Part shown: piece after piece, positions 51,065 through 59,154 of the stretch
How the letters are laid out: the number at the start of each line of letters is the position of its first letter
Position numbering within the stretch: position 1 is the stretch's first letter
Source: Mumia sp050632745
GTDB taxonomy: Bacteria > Actinomycetota > Actinomycetes > Propionibacteriales > Nocardioidaceae
DNA: 64,000 nt
Assembly: GCF_050632745.1 (NCBI RefSeq)
Contig: NZ_JBODSD010000002.1
Location: 1,227,820 to 1,291,819, forward strand
Direction of reading: 5' to 3'
Notes under the pieces: model-generated
The model's input: only the letters and a program-made list of their open reading frames with translations
Told to the model about the DNA's origin: nothing
The model's database searches: none
Translations under genes and position numbers: made by a program

Positions 51065-51670
51065 TCAGCCTCGCGGGTCGACCAGGATCCCGTCGAGGAC
51101 GATGTCGAGCATGGGCCGTGCGTCGTCCGTCGACAGGCCGGCCTGGTCGACGACGGAGGCGACGCCGTTGACGAGCCGCTGGACCTGGTCGGCGTCGACG
51201 TCGGGGCGGACCGCGCCGGACTCGACGAACGTGCCGAGCACGCGCGCGTTCACGTCGCGCAGCACCTGGCACCGTCCGTAGATCGGCGAGCTGGGGTCAC
51301 CCATCGCGGTGGCCATCATCGCGGCCGCCCCGCGGTAGACGACGATGTTGTCGACGAAGCTCGCGAGCCACGTGCTGAGCGTCTCGCGCGCCGGAGCCGT
51401 CGAGGACACCGCGGCCTCCCCGTCGGCGGCGAGCGCGTCGATCCAGTCCTCCAGCAGCGCGTCGACGAGGTCCTCCCGCGTCGGGAAGTGCCGGTAGAGC
51501 GTGCCCGGGCCGACCCCGGCGCGCTTCGCGATGGCGTCGAGCGAGCAGTCGGCGCCGCTCTCCCGGAAGACCTCGCGCGCCGTCTCGAGGATCTTCTCGT
51601 AGTTGCGTCGCGCGTCGGCCCGCATCGGCCGGGCACGCCGGCTCGCCTCCTGGGTCGTCACGTACGCCAC
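51065..51670 (-). CDS. TetR-family repressor of the adjacent efflux gene
   Basis: A 201-residue regulator: N-terminal helix-turn-helix (ILETAREVFRESGADCSL, then AIAKRAGVGPGTLYRHFPTRE) and a C-terminal ligand domain of the TetR_C type. Start is GTG; the Met at residue 16 is an alternative. It faces the DHA2 transporter gene across 149 bp containing two palindromic sites. Probable ligand is a drug or pigment pumped by that transporter. Confidence 0.92.
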   Translation of the reverse strand: MAYVTTQEASRRARPMRADARRNYEKILETAREVFRESGADCSLDAIAKRAGVGPGTLYRHFPTREDLVDALLEDWIDALAADGEAAVSSTAPARETLSTWLASFVDNIVVYRGAAAMMATAMGDPSSPIYGRCQVLRDVNARVLGTFVESGAVRPDVDADQVQRLVNGVASVVDQAGLSTDDARPMLDIVLDGILVDPRG

Positions 51671-51719
51671 CCTCTCGCACCGCGACCCGCGTGTCCTTCC
51701 GGGGTCGCGGCAATTGCGC

Positions 51720-51782
51720 TTGCCAAAACGGAGACAGTCTCCGTATCGTCATGCTCAGGCCCGAAACGGAGCCTGTCTCCAC
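51720..51782 (+). promoter_or_regulatory. efflux promoter with two TetR operators
   Basis: TTGCCA (51720-51725), an 18-nt spacer and TATCGT (51744-51749) form the promoter. The spacer holds a perfect operator, ACGGAGAC-A-GTCTCCGT (51728-51744). A second, imperfect copy, ACGGAGCC-T-GTCTCCAC (51766-51782), lies 38 bp further on. Confidence 0.85.
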
Positions 51783-51819
51783 CTATCCTAACGCACGCGA
51801 TCTCCTCGAAGGAGCCTCC

Positions 51820-53232
51820 ATGGAGTCCACCCCGACGTCCCGCCGGACCGCGATCGGCCTGGGCATCGTCTCCACCGCCCAGCTGATGCTCGTGCTCGAC
51901 GCCACCGTCGTGAACGTCGCGCTCCCCGGCATCCAGGACGACCTCGGCTTCTCGCCCGCAGGGCTGTCCTGGGTCCTCAACGCGTACGCCCTCGCGTTCG
52001 GCGGTCTGCTGCTGCTGGGCGGCCGCATCGGCGACACGATCGGTCGGCTGCGCGCGTTCGAGATCGGTCTCGCGACGTTCGTGGTCGCGTCGCTGCTGGG
52101 CGGGATCGCCGGCACGCCGGAGCTGCTGGTCGCCGCGCGGACGCTGCAGGGCGTCGGCGCCGCGCTCGCCGCGCCGAGCGTCCTCGCGCTGATCACGACG
52201 ACCGCCCGCACGACCCACGAGCGCAACCGCGGCCTCGCCCTCTTCAGCGCCGTCTCGTCGGCCGGAGCCTCGCTCGGGCTGATCCTCGGCGGCATCCTCA
52301 CCGACTGGGGGTCGTGGCGGTGGACGCTGTTCGTGAACGTGCCGATCGGGATCGCGGTCATCGTCTCGGCGCGCCGCTTCGTCGCCGAGACGCCCCGCCA
52401 GCGCAGCCGGTTCGACGTCGCCGGCGCCCTGACGGCCACGCTCGGCTCGCTCGCGCTCGTCTCCGGTTTCATCAGCGCGGCCGAGCGCGGGTGGGACTCG
52501 CCGCTCACGTACGGCGGGCTGGCCGCCGGCGTGCTGCTGATCGCCGTGTTCCTGCTGGTGGAGGCACGGACCCCGGCGCCGCTCCTGCCGTTGACGCTGC
52601 TGCGCGACCGCGGCCGGGGCGGGGCGCTGCTCACGATGGCGCTCATCGTCGGAGGCCAGTTCGCGCTGTTCTTCCTGCTCGTGCAGTACCTCCAGCGTGT
52701 ACTCGACCTCGGACCGCTCACCGCCGGTGCCGCGTTCCTCCCGCTGACCGCCGCGATCTTCGCGGTCTCGCGCGTGGCGCCGCGGCTCGTCGAGCGGTTC
52801 GGCGTGCGGCCGCTGCTGGTGACCGGAAGTCTCGCCCTCGCCGCCAGCCACCTCTGGCTCAGCACGCTGGACGCGTCGAGCACGTACGTCGCGTCCGTCC
52901 TCGGCCCCTTGGTGCTCAACGGCCTGGGCGCCGGGCTCGCGTTCATGCCCTCGACCGTCGCGGCCCTGCGCGGCGTCGCACCCGAGCACGCGGGGGCGGC
53001 GTCAGGCCTCCTCCAGACCGTCCAGCAGGTCGGCGGCTCGGTCGGGATGGCGGTCGTCGTCACCGTCTACGCCTCGTACGCGGTGCCGGGCGACTTCGTC
53101 CCGGGCGTCAGGGAGGCGCTCCTCGTCGCGGCCGCCTTCACCGTGGTGGCGGCAGCGGTCGCGCTGGTGACGCAGCGGCGTACGAGCGAGCCGAGGGTCG
53201 CCGCCCCGGAGCCGGTCGGCCAGGACGCGTGA
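51820..53232 (+). CDS. DHA2-family MFS multidrug efflux transporter
   Basis: A 470-residue proton-driven exporter, EmrB/QacA type with about 14 membrane segments. Signatures: LDATVVNVALPGIQDDL (motif D1), GGRIGDTIGRLRAF (motif A), LQGVGAALAAPSVLALI and GASLGLILGGILTDWGSWRWTLFVNVPIG (motif C region, residues about 148-177). GAAGGAG precedes the ATG. Controlled by the divergent TetR. Confidence 0.94.
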   Translation: MESTPTSRRTAIGLGIVSTAQLMLVLDATVVNVALPGIQDDLGFSPAGLSWVLNAYALAFGGLLLLGGRIGDTIGRLRAFEIGLATFVVASLLGGIAGTPELLVAARTLQGVGAALAAPSVLALITTTARTTHERNRGLALFSAVSSAGASLGLILGGILTDWGSWRWTLFVNVPIGIAVIVSARRFVAETPRQRSRFDVAGALTATLGSLALVSGFISAAERGWDSPLTYGGLAAGVLLIAVFLLVEARTPAPLLPLTLLRDRGRGGALLTMALIVGGQFALFFLLVQYLQRVLDLGPLTAGAAFLPLTAAIFAVSRVAPRLVERFGVRPLLVTGSLALAASHLWLSTLDASSTYVASVLGPLVLNGLGAGLAFMPSTVAALRGVAPEHAGAASGLLQTVQQVGGSVGMAVVVTVYASYAVPGDFVPGVREALLVAAAFTVVAAAVALVTQRRTSEPRVAAPEPVGQDA

Positions 53233-53250
53233 CCCTGGCGGGCGCGGGGT

Positions 53251-54537
53251 CTAGGGGACGAGCGCGGCCGCCTTCGCCGCGTAGACCTCGCGTTCGCGGG
53301 CGTTGCCCGACAGCGCCGCCGCCTGCTCGTACGCCTCCTGCGCCTCCGTGGTGCGGCCCAGGCGGGCGAGCAGGTCGGCGCGGACCGCGGGGAGCTGCGG
53401 GTACGACGCCAGCGCGGGCGTACCCGCGATCGCGTCCACCACGGCGAGCCCGCGCTCGGGGCCTTCGGCGAAGCCGACGGCGACCGCCCGGTTGAGCTCG
53501 ACGACCGGCGACGGCCACGCGTGACGGAGCAGCACGTAGAGCGCCGCGATCCGGCGCCAGTCGGTGTCCTCGGCCGTCGCGGCCCGCGCGTGGCACGCGG
53601 CGATCTCGGCCTGGATCGCGTACGCCCCCAGCGCCGGCGCGTCCGGACCCGGAGCACTGGCCAGCTCCTCGGCGCGGGCGAGCGCCTCCAGCCCGCGACG
53701 CAGCAGCGTACGGTCCCAGCGACGGCGGTCCTGGTCGAGCAGCAGGACGGGACCCCCGTCCGGCGAGGTCCGGGCCGGGATGCGTGAGGCCTGAAGCTCC
53801 AGCAGGGCGACGAAGCCGTGGACCTCCGGGTCGTCGGGGACCAGCGTGGCGAGCAGGCGGGCGAGGCGCAACGCCTCCTGGCACAGCGCCGGACGCATCC
53901 AGTCGTCGCCGGCCTGCGCGGCGTACCCCTCGTTGAAGATCAGGTACACGACCTCCAGCACCGACCTCAGCCGTGCCGCGCGCTCGCCCGCGTCCGGCAT
54001 CGCGAACACGACTCCGCGGTCGCGCAGCGTCTTCTTCGCCCGGGAGATCCGCTGCCCGGCCGACGCCTCCGGGATGAGGAGGCCGCGCGCGATCTCGCCG
54101 GTGGTCAGGCCGCCCAGGCAGCGCAGCGTGAGCGCGACCCGTGACTCGACCGAGAGGACGGGGTGGCAGGAGGTGAAGATCAGCCGCAGGAGGTCGTCGC
54201 CGATGTCGTCGTCCAGCGCGTCCTCGACGTCGTCGCCGGCGGCGTACGCGAAGGTCTCCTGGTCGCGCCCGATCTGCTCGAGCTTGCGCTGGTAGGTGCC
54301 GCGCCGCCGTGCCGCGTCGATCGCGCGGTTCTTGGCGGTGGTCATCAGCCAGCCGGCGGGGTTCGGAGGGATGCCGTTGCCGGGCCACTGCTCGAGCGCG
54401 ACGACGAGCGCGTCCTGGGCGAGCTCCTCGGCGAGCCCGACGTCACCGGTCACCCGTGCGAGACCGGCGACCAGGCGGCCGGCCTCGATCCGCCACACCG
54501 CCTCGACCGCCGCCCGCGCCTCCGCCTCGCCCGCCAT
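53251..54537 (-). CDS. ECF42-type RNA polymerase sigma factor
   Basis: A 428-residue extracytoplasmic-function sigma factor of the long ECF42/DUF6596 group. Sigma-2 region (GLAEELAQDALVVALEQWP, then NPAGWLMTTAKNRAIDAARRR), sigma-4 (LTLRCLGGLTTGEIARGLLIPEASAGQRISRAKKTL, at about 140-175) and a C-terminal TPR-like extension of about 220 residues (VYLIFNEGYAA, PVVELNRAVAVGFAEGPERGL). No anti-sigma is known for this group; the partner is the adjacent YciI/DGPF protein. Preceded by a large hairpin. Confidence 0.93.
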   Translation of the reverse strand: MAGEAEARAAVEAVWRIEAGRLVAGLARVTGDVGLAEELAQDALVVALEQWPGNGIPPNPAGWLMTTAKNRAIDAARRRGTYQRKLEQIGRDQETFAYAAGDDVEDALDDDIGDDLLRLIFTSCHPVLSVESRVALTLRCLGGLTTGEIARGLLIPEASAGQRISRAKKTLRDRGVVFAMPDAGERAARLRSVLEVVYLIFNEGYAAQAGDDWMRPALCQEALRLARLLATLVPDDPEVHGFVALLELQASRIPARTSPDGGPVLLLDQDRRRWDRTLLRRGLEALARAEELASAPGPDAPALGAYAIQAEIAACHARAATAEDTDWRRIAALYVLLRHAWPSPVVELNRAVAVGFAEGPERGLAVVDAIAGTPALASYPQLPAVRADLLARLGRTTEAQEAYEQAAALSGNAREREVYAAKAAALVP

Positions 54538-54577
54538 CACCGCCGATCCAAGCACACACCCGCCCCCGCCCCGTCCC

Positions 54578-54637
54578 CGTTTTGAAGGGTTGCGGTCGGA
54601 TTCCGGACCTCGGAACCAACCGGAACCCTTCAAAACG
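54578..54637. repeat. large inverted repeat between YciI gene and sigma factor gene
   Basis: CGTTTTGAAGGGTT (54578-54591) and its exact complement (54624-54637) are separated by 32 nt. Further imperfect pairing (CGGT/ACCG inside, GTCCCC/GGGGAC-like outside) extends the arms to more than 30 bp. It lies in the 135-bp gap within the operon, upstream of the sigma gene. Confidence 0.75.
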
Positions 54638-54672
54638 CGGACGGGGGCGGGGACGGGACGGGCGGGGAGGCG

Positions 54673-55044
54673 TCAGGGGAGGGCGGCGAAGTCCTCGGGG
54701 CCGAAGAGCTTCACGACCCGGGCGCTGCCCTGCCACGCGGGCCAGTGCTCCTGGTGCAGCGCCAGGAAGCGACGCGCCCACTCGACGGCCTCCTCCTTGG
54801 AGCGGACCTCGTACAGCGCGTAGCTGATGAGCTCCTTCGCCTCGGTGAACGGACCGTCGCTCACGGTGATCTCACCGCCGGTCAGGTCAACCCGGGCCCC
54901 GAAGGCGCTCGGAGCGAGCCCGGCGTTGTCGAGCATGGCGCCCGAGCTGGTCGCCTCCGCGCCGAGCGCGGCGATCGCCTCCATGAGCTCGGACGGGGGT
55001 GGGCCCTCGGGCGGGGTGCCGTCGAGCAGGACGAGATAGCGCAT
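54673..55044 (-). CDS. YciI/DGPF-family protein, ECF42 partner
   Basis: A 123-residue ferredoxin-like-fold protein with the DGPF motif (VSDGPFTEAKELI) and the start MRYLVLLDGTPP. DGPF proteins accompany ECF42 sigma factors and are their usual regulon members; the chemistry is unknown. AAGGAGAT lies 5 nt before the ATG. Placed between the DUF998 and sigma genes. Confidence 0.92.
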   Translation of the reverse strand: MRYLVLLDGTPPEGPPPSELMEAIAALGAEATSSGAMLDNAGLAPSAFGARVDLTGGEITVSDGPFTEAKELISYALYEVRSKEEAVEWARRFLALHQEHWPAWQGSARVVKLFGPEDFAALP

Positions 55045-55076
55045 GGTGATCTCCTTCGTACGAGGGTGGTGGCGGA

Positions 55077-55760
55077 TCAGGAGGCGGTGCGGTACTGGTC
55101 GACGGCGACCGCGGCGAGCCACCCGAAGACGGTGACGACGCCCGCGGTGAACGCGAGGTTAGCGGCGGCGGCGCCCGTCCCGGCGGCGACCGCGCCGAAG
55201 CCCGCGAGGAACAGCACGCCGACCGTCCGGGAGGCGATCGCCCAGCCCCGCCGACCGTCGCTGCCGTAGCGCCGCGCCATCACGAAGCACGCGACCGCGA
55301 GGCACGTGAAGCCGACGCTCCCGGCCATGAGGTGGAGCATCCCGTGCCAGGAGACCTCGCCGGGGCCGTCGGGGGTGCCCGCCGGGAACCCGTACGCGGC
55401 GTCGGCGCGGAAGGCGCCCGCGGCGAGGAGGGAGACCCCGTACGCCGCCACGAGGCGCGGCGCCCAGCGCGCGCCGCGACCGGGCGCCAGCGACCGGCGC
55501 AGACCCACCGCGAAGGCGAGGACCATGAGCCCGGTGATGACGAAGTTCGCGACCTGGATCCAGCCGTGCTCGCCGAGCGCGAGCATGCTCCACTGGTGGA
55601 CGGCCGGGTCGAAGCCATCGCGGGTGAACGCGCTCGCGAGCGCGACGGTCACGTAAAAGGGGCCGGCGAGGACGCCGTACCCGAGCAAGGACTTCGTGAC
55701 CCGGGTCTGCGGGTCACAGGCGGTGCGGGTGCTGCCGAGGGTGTGGGTCGTGGTGGTCAT
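55077..55760 (-). CDS. DUF998 family membrane protein
   Basis: A 227-residue protein with about six membrane helices, matching DUF998: LLGYGVLAGPFYVTVAL, FDPAVHQWSMLALGEHGWIQ and SWHGMLHLMAGSVGF. The role is unknown. It is the first gene of the DUF998-YciI-ECF42 cluster, 32 nt before the YciI gene, so it is likely an ECF42-dependent membrane target. Confidence 0.9.
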   Translation of the reverse strand: MTTTTHTLGSTRTACDPQTRVTKSLLGYGVLAGPFYVTVALASAFTRDGFDPAVHQWSMLALGEHGWIQVANFVITGLMVLAFAVGLRRSLAPGRGARWAPRLVAAYGVSLLAAGAFRADAAYGFPAGTPDGPGEVSWHGMLHLMAGSVGFTCLAVACFVMARRYGSDGRRGWAIASRTVGVLFLAGFGAVAAGTGAAAANLAFTAGVVTVFGWLAAVAVDQYRTAS

Positions 55761-55777
55761 GAGGTGCTCCTGCAGTC

Positions 55778-55835
55778 GTCGGCCGCCGCCCCTCGCGTCG
55801 GCCTCTCACGACCTCCACGAACGACGGCGGCCGAC
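55778..55835. promoter_or_regulatory. inverted repeat upstream of DUF998-YciI-ECF42 cluster
   Basis: GTCGGCCGCCG (55778-55788) and CGGCGGCCGAC (55825-55835) are perfect 11-bp inverted arms, 36 nt apart. They lie in the leader or promoter of the cluster; they may also help end the upstream gabD transcript. The TGTCGA -35 reported for ECF42 promoters was not found here. Confidence 0.4.
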
Positions 55836-55879
55836 TTTGCGCCACCACCAGAACTTTTTCTCCGGGCGAGATCTGCGGG

Positions 55880-57346
55880 CTAGAGCGCGAGCCCCACGTA
55901 CTTGACCTCGAGGTACTCGTCGATGCCCTCGGCGCCGCCCTCGCGACCGAAGCCGGACGCCTTCACACCACCGAACGGCGCGGCCGGGTTGGACACGACG
56001 CCCTGGTTGATGCCGACCATCCCGGTCTCGAGCCCCTCGTACACCCGGACCGCGCGCTCGAGGCTCTCGGTGAACGCGTACGCCACCAGGCCGTACTCGG
56101 TGTCGTTGGCCATCCGCAGCGCCTCCTCGTCGGAGGAGAACGTGAACACCGGCGCCACCGGGCCGAAGATCTCCTCGCGGAAGACCTGGGCGTCCTCGCC
56201 GACGCCGGTGAGCACCGTGGGCGGGTAGAAGTAGCCCGGCCCGTCCGGGACCTCGCCGCCGGTGAGCACGGTCGCGCCCGACCCGACCGCGTCGGCGACG
56301 AGCTCGGCGACCTTGTCGCGCGCCTTGCCCTCGACCAGCGGACCGACCTGGACCCCGTCCTCGGAGCCGCGCCCGACCGTCATCGCGCCCATCCGCTCGG
56401 CGAGCTTCTGGGCGAACGTGTCGGCGACCGACTCGTGCACGAGGAACCGGTTGGCGGCAGTGCACGCCTCACCGATGTTGCGCATCTTGGCGAGCATCGC
56501 CCCGTCGACGGCCTTGTCCAGGTCGGCGTCCTCGAACACGAGGAACGGCGCGTTGCCGCCGAGCTCCATCGACACCCGCAGGATGCCTTCGGCGCTCTGC
56601 TCGATGAGCTTGCGGCCGACCGGGGTCGAGCCGGTGAAGGTGAGCTTGCGCAGGCGCGGGTCGCGGATCAGCGGCTCCATCACGTCGCCGGTCGCGGTCG
56701 TCGTGACGACGTTCAGCACGCCGTCGGGCAGTCCTGCCTCGGCCAGGATGTCGGCCAGCGCCAGCATCGTCAGCGGCGTCAGCGCGGCGGGCTTGACGAC
56801 CATCGTGCAGCCGGCGGCGATCGCCGGACCGATCTTGCGCGTGCCCATCGCGAGCGGGAAGTTCCACGGCGTGATCATCAGGCACGGGCCGACCGGCTGC
56901 TTGAGCGTGAGGAGCCGGGTGGCCCCGTTCGGCGCCACGGCGTAGCGGCCGTTGATGCGGACGGCCTCCTCGGAGAACCAGCGGAAGAACTCTGCGCCGT
57001 ACGCGATCTCCGCCTTCGACTCCGAGAGCGGCTTGCCCATCTCGAGCGTCATCAGCAGCGCGAGGTCGTCGGCGCGCTCGGTGATGAGCTCGAACGCCTT
57101 GCGCAGGATCTCGCCGCGGTCACGGGGTGCCGTCCGGGCCCAGTCGGACTGCGCGGCGACCGCGGCGTCGAGCGCGGCGAGGCCGTCGGCGACAGACGCG
57201 TCCGCCACCTCGGCGATGGTCTTGCCGGTGGACGGGTCCTCGACCGCGAAGGTCTTCTGGCCTTCTGCGTCACGCCACTTCCCTCCGACGAAGAGCTGGG
57301 GATGCACCCCCGCGACGACCTCGGACTCGCGACCTTCCAAAGACAT
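55880..57346 (-). CDS. gabD: NAD(P)-dependent succinate-semialdehyde dehydrogenase
   Basis: Aldehyde dehydrogenase of 488 residues of the succinate-semialdehyde group, oxidising succinic semialdehyde from GABA breakdown to succinate. MITPWNFPLAMGTRKIGPA, GSTPVGRKLIEQSA, Glu in SMELGGNAPFLVFEDAD, Cys in GEACTAANRFLVH and the end FGREGGAEGIDEYLEVKYV are characteristic of GabD. The ATG has GAGGAGG 6-7 nt upstream. No GABA transaminase gene is adjacent. Confidence 0.9.
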   Translation of the reverse strand: MSLEGRESEVVAGVHPQLFVGGKWRDAEGQKTFAVEDPSTGKTIAEVADASVADGLAALDAAVAAQSDWARTAPRDRGEILRKAFELITERADDLALLMTLEMGKPLSESKAEIAYGAEFFRWFSEEAVRINGRYAVAPNGATRLLTLKQPVGPCLMITPWNFPLAMGTRKIGPAIAAGCTMVVKPAALTPLTMLALADILAEAGLPDGVLNVVTTTATGDVMEPLIRDPRLRKLTFTGSTPVGRKLIEQSAEGILRVSMELGGNAPFLVFEDADLDKAVDGAMLAKMRNIGEACTAANRFLVHESVADTFAQKLAERMGAMTVGRGSEDGVQVGPLVEGKARDKVAELVADAVGSGATVLTGGEVPDGPGYFYPPTVLTGVGEDAQVFREEIFGPVAPVFTFSSDEEALRMANDTEYGLVAYAFTESLERAVRVYEGLETGMVGINQGVVSNPAAPFGGVKASGFGREGGAEGIDEYLEVKYVGLAL

Positions 57347-57498
57347 GACGACCTCCTCGTGCGTGGCTTCTCCTCGATCCTCCCGCGCCACCCCCGCAGA
57401 TGCACGAGCCGGGGTGTCGCCCGCGCGGCTCACGGCGTTACACGTCGTCCGCGACGCGCGCTCCGGCGTACCGGCCGTGGGACCAGTACCGTCGAGAC

Positions 57499-57711
57499 AT
57501 GCCCCAGAAGAGCTGGTCCGACCTGACCCCGACCCAGCGCCGCCTCGTGGTCGTGGCCGGCGTCGCCGAGACCGCCATGACGGTCGCGGCCCTGGTGAAC
57601 CTGGCCCGGCGCCCCGCGAAGGCGGTCCGTGGCCCGAAGGCCGCGTGGGCGGCGGCGTGCTTCGTCCAGCCCGTGGGGCCGGTGGCGTACTTCCTCGTCG
57701 GGCGCCGCTGA
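57499..57711 (+). CDS. small PLDc_N-like membrane protein
   Basis: A 70-residue protein with two likely membrane segments (about 15-33 and 48-67) separated by a basic stretch, ending GPVAYFLVGRR. The second-helix GPxxYFLxGRR resembles the phospholipase-D N-terminal (PLDc_N) membrane family. TACCGT lies 6 nt before the ATG, predicting a leaderless transcript. Convergent with the VanZ-like gene 4 nt away. Confidence 0.7.
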   Translation: MPQKSWSDLTPTQRRLVVVAGVAETAMTVAALVNLARRPAKAVRGPKAAWAAACFVQPVGPVAYFLVGRR

Positions 57712-57715
57712 GCCG

Positions 57716-58255
57716 TCAACGCTCGCCCGCACCCCACCGGCGCTCCGCCGCTGCGAGGGCCAGGTGCAGGGCCGCACCGACGGCGGCACCGACGGCGATC
57801 CCGTACAGGTTGTCGCCGAGGTCCTCGCCCGACAGACCGTCGCGGGGCGTCGGGATGACGGCCTGCCACCACTCCGCGACCCACGGCAGCGCGAGCACGA
57901 CGAGCGCCGGCCACCAGCGGCGCAGGTCCAGCGCGAGCAGCACGGCGGCGGCGCCGAGCAGGACCCCGGCCCAGACGTTGAGCGTGCGGGAGTCCGTCGA
58001 GGTCCAGAAGGCCTCCCACAGCGGCGCGTCCACGCGCAGCGCCAGCGGGCTCTGCCACCGCCACCCCTCCGCGAGTGCACCGGGCAGCATCGTGACGGCG
58101 ACGTACGACCCGACGACCGCGACGTAGAGCCAGACACGGACCGGCGATGCCGCCCCGGTACGCAGCGCCACCGCCGCGAGCGCCGTCGCGAGGAGCAGCG
58201 CCAGCACGACGCCGATCCCGGCCAGCGGGACCTCCCGGAAGTAGGCGTCGAGCAC
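57716..58255 (-). CDS. VanZ-like membrane protein
   Basis: A 179-residue protein with about four to five membrane helices. The core VVLALPWVAEWWQAVIPTPRD followed by GEDLGDNLYGIAVGAAVGA (in outline, about 120-160) has the E..Q...R..D..D...N..G pattern of VanZ-family proteins, some of which confer teicoplanin tolerance. Here the role is open. GTG start, 8 nt after gluQ, third in a three-gene operon. Confidence 0.7.
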   Translation of the reverse strand: MLDAYFREVPLAGIGVVLALLLATALAAVALRTGAASPVRVWLYVAVVGSYVAVTMLPGALAEGWRWQSPLALRVDAPLWEAFWTSTDSRTLNVWAGVLLGAAAVLLALDLRRWWPALVVLALPWVAEWWQAVIPTPRDGLSGEDLGDNLYGIAVGAAVGAALHLALAAAERRWGAGER

Positions 58256-58263
58256 GCCCCGAG

Positions 58264-59154
58264 TCAAGCAGCCGGAGCCGCGGGCGGCACGAACACCCAC
58301 GGCGTACGAGGCAGCTCCGCGGGGTCGAACGCGGCGAGCATCCCGGCCGCGTCGCGCGCCACCATGCCGAGCGACGCCGCGATCGCCGCGACGAGGTCCG
58401 CCGCGCTCCACCCGAGCGCCTCCAGGTCGGCGAGCGTCACCGCGCCGTCGCGCTTGGCGAGCCGCTTGCCGAGCCCGTTCACCGCGAGCGGCACGTGGGC
58501 GTAGTGCGGCGGGACCGTGCCGAGCAGCGTCGCCAGGTAGGCCTGCCGCGGCGCCGAGGCGAGGAGGTCGTCGCCCCGCACGACCTGGTCGACCTCCATC
58601 GCGGCGTCGTCGACGACCACGGCGAGGTTGTACGCCGGAACGCCGTCGTTGCGCACGAGGACGAGGTCGTCGACCGGACCTGTGTACGTCCCGTGGAGCA
58701 CGTCACGCACCGTGAACTGGTCCACTCCGGAGGCGAGCCGGAGCGCGGCGGGCCGCTCGGCGCGCCGGGCGGCCCGCTCCTCCTCGGTGAGCCGGCGGCA
58801 CGTGCCCGGGTAGTGGCCGGGGACGCCGTGCGGCGCCGATGCTGCCTCGGCGATCTCGCGCCGGGTGCAGAAGCACTCGTACGTCAGGCCGCGCGCGACC
58901 AGCGTCGCCACCGCCTCGTCGTACGCGGGGCGCCGCTGCGACTGCATCACGACCGGCGGGTCCCAGTCGATGCCAAGCGCGGAGAGGTCGGCGAGCTGCT
59001 GCTCCTGAGCCCCTGCGCGGACCCGGTCGAGGTTCTCGACGCGCATCCGGAAGCCGCGCCCCGTCGAGCGGGCGAACATCCAGGCGAGCATCGCCGTCCG
59101 CAGGTTCCCGACGTGGAGGTCCCCCGACGGGCTCGGCGCGTACCGCCCGTTCAC
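58264..59154 (-). CDS. gluQ: glutamyl-Q tRNA(Asp) synthetase
   Basis: A 296-residue glutamyl-tRNA-synthetase paralogue lacking the anticodon domain, which attaches glutamate to queuosine 34 of tRNA(Asp). HIGH-like loop YAPSPSGDLHVGNLRTAMLA, zinc site YECFCTRRE with PGTCR, and KRLAKRDGA in place of KMSKS. The GTG start overlaps the stop of the upstream B12-binding-protein gene. Confidence 0.92.
   Translation of the reverse strand: MNGRYAPSPSGDLHVGNLRTAMLAWMFARSTGRGFRMRVENLDRVRAGAQEQQLADLSALGIDWDPPVVMQSQRRPAYDEAVATLVARGLTYECFCTRREIAEAASAPHGVPGHYPGTCRRLTEEERAARRAERPAALRLASGVDQFTVRDVLHGTYTGPVDDLVLVRNDGVPAYNLAVVVDDAAMEVDQVVRGDDLLASAPRQAYLATLLGTVPPHYAHVPLAVNGLGKRLAKRDGAVTLADLEALGWSAADLVAAIAASLGMVARDAAGMLAAFDPAELPRTPWVFVPPAAPAA

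Noticed and set aside
55778..55835. ECF42-type promoter before DUF998
   Set aside because: The reported TGTCGA -35 motif is not present at a suitable distance, so only the inverted repeat is annotated.
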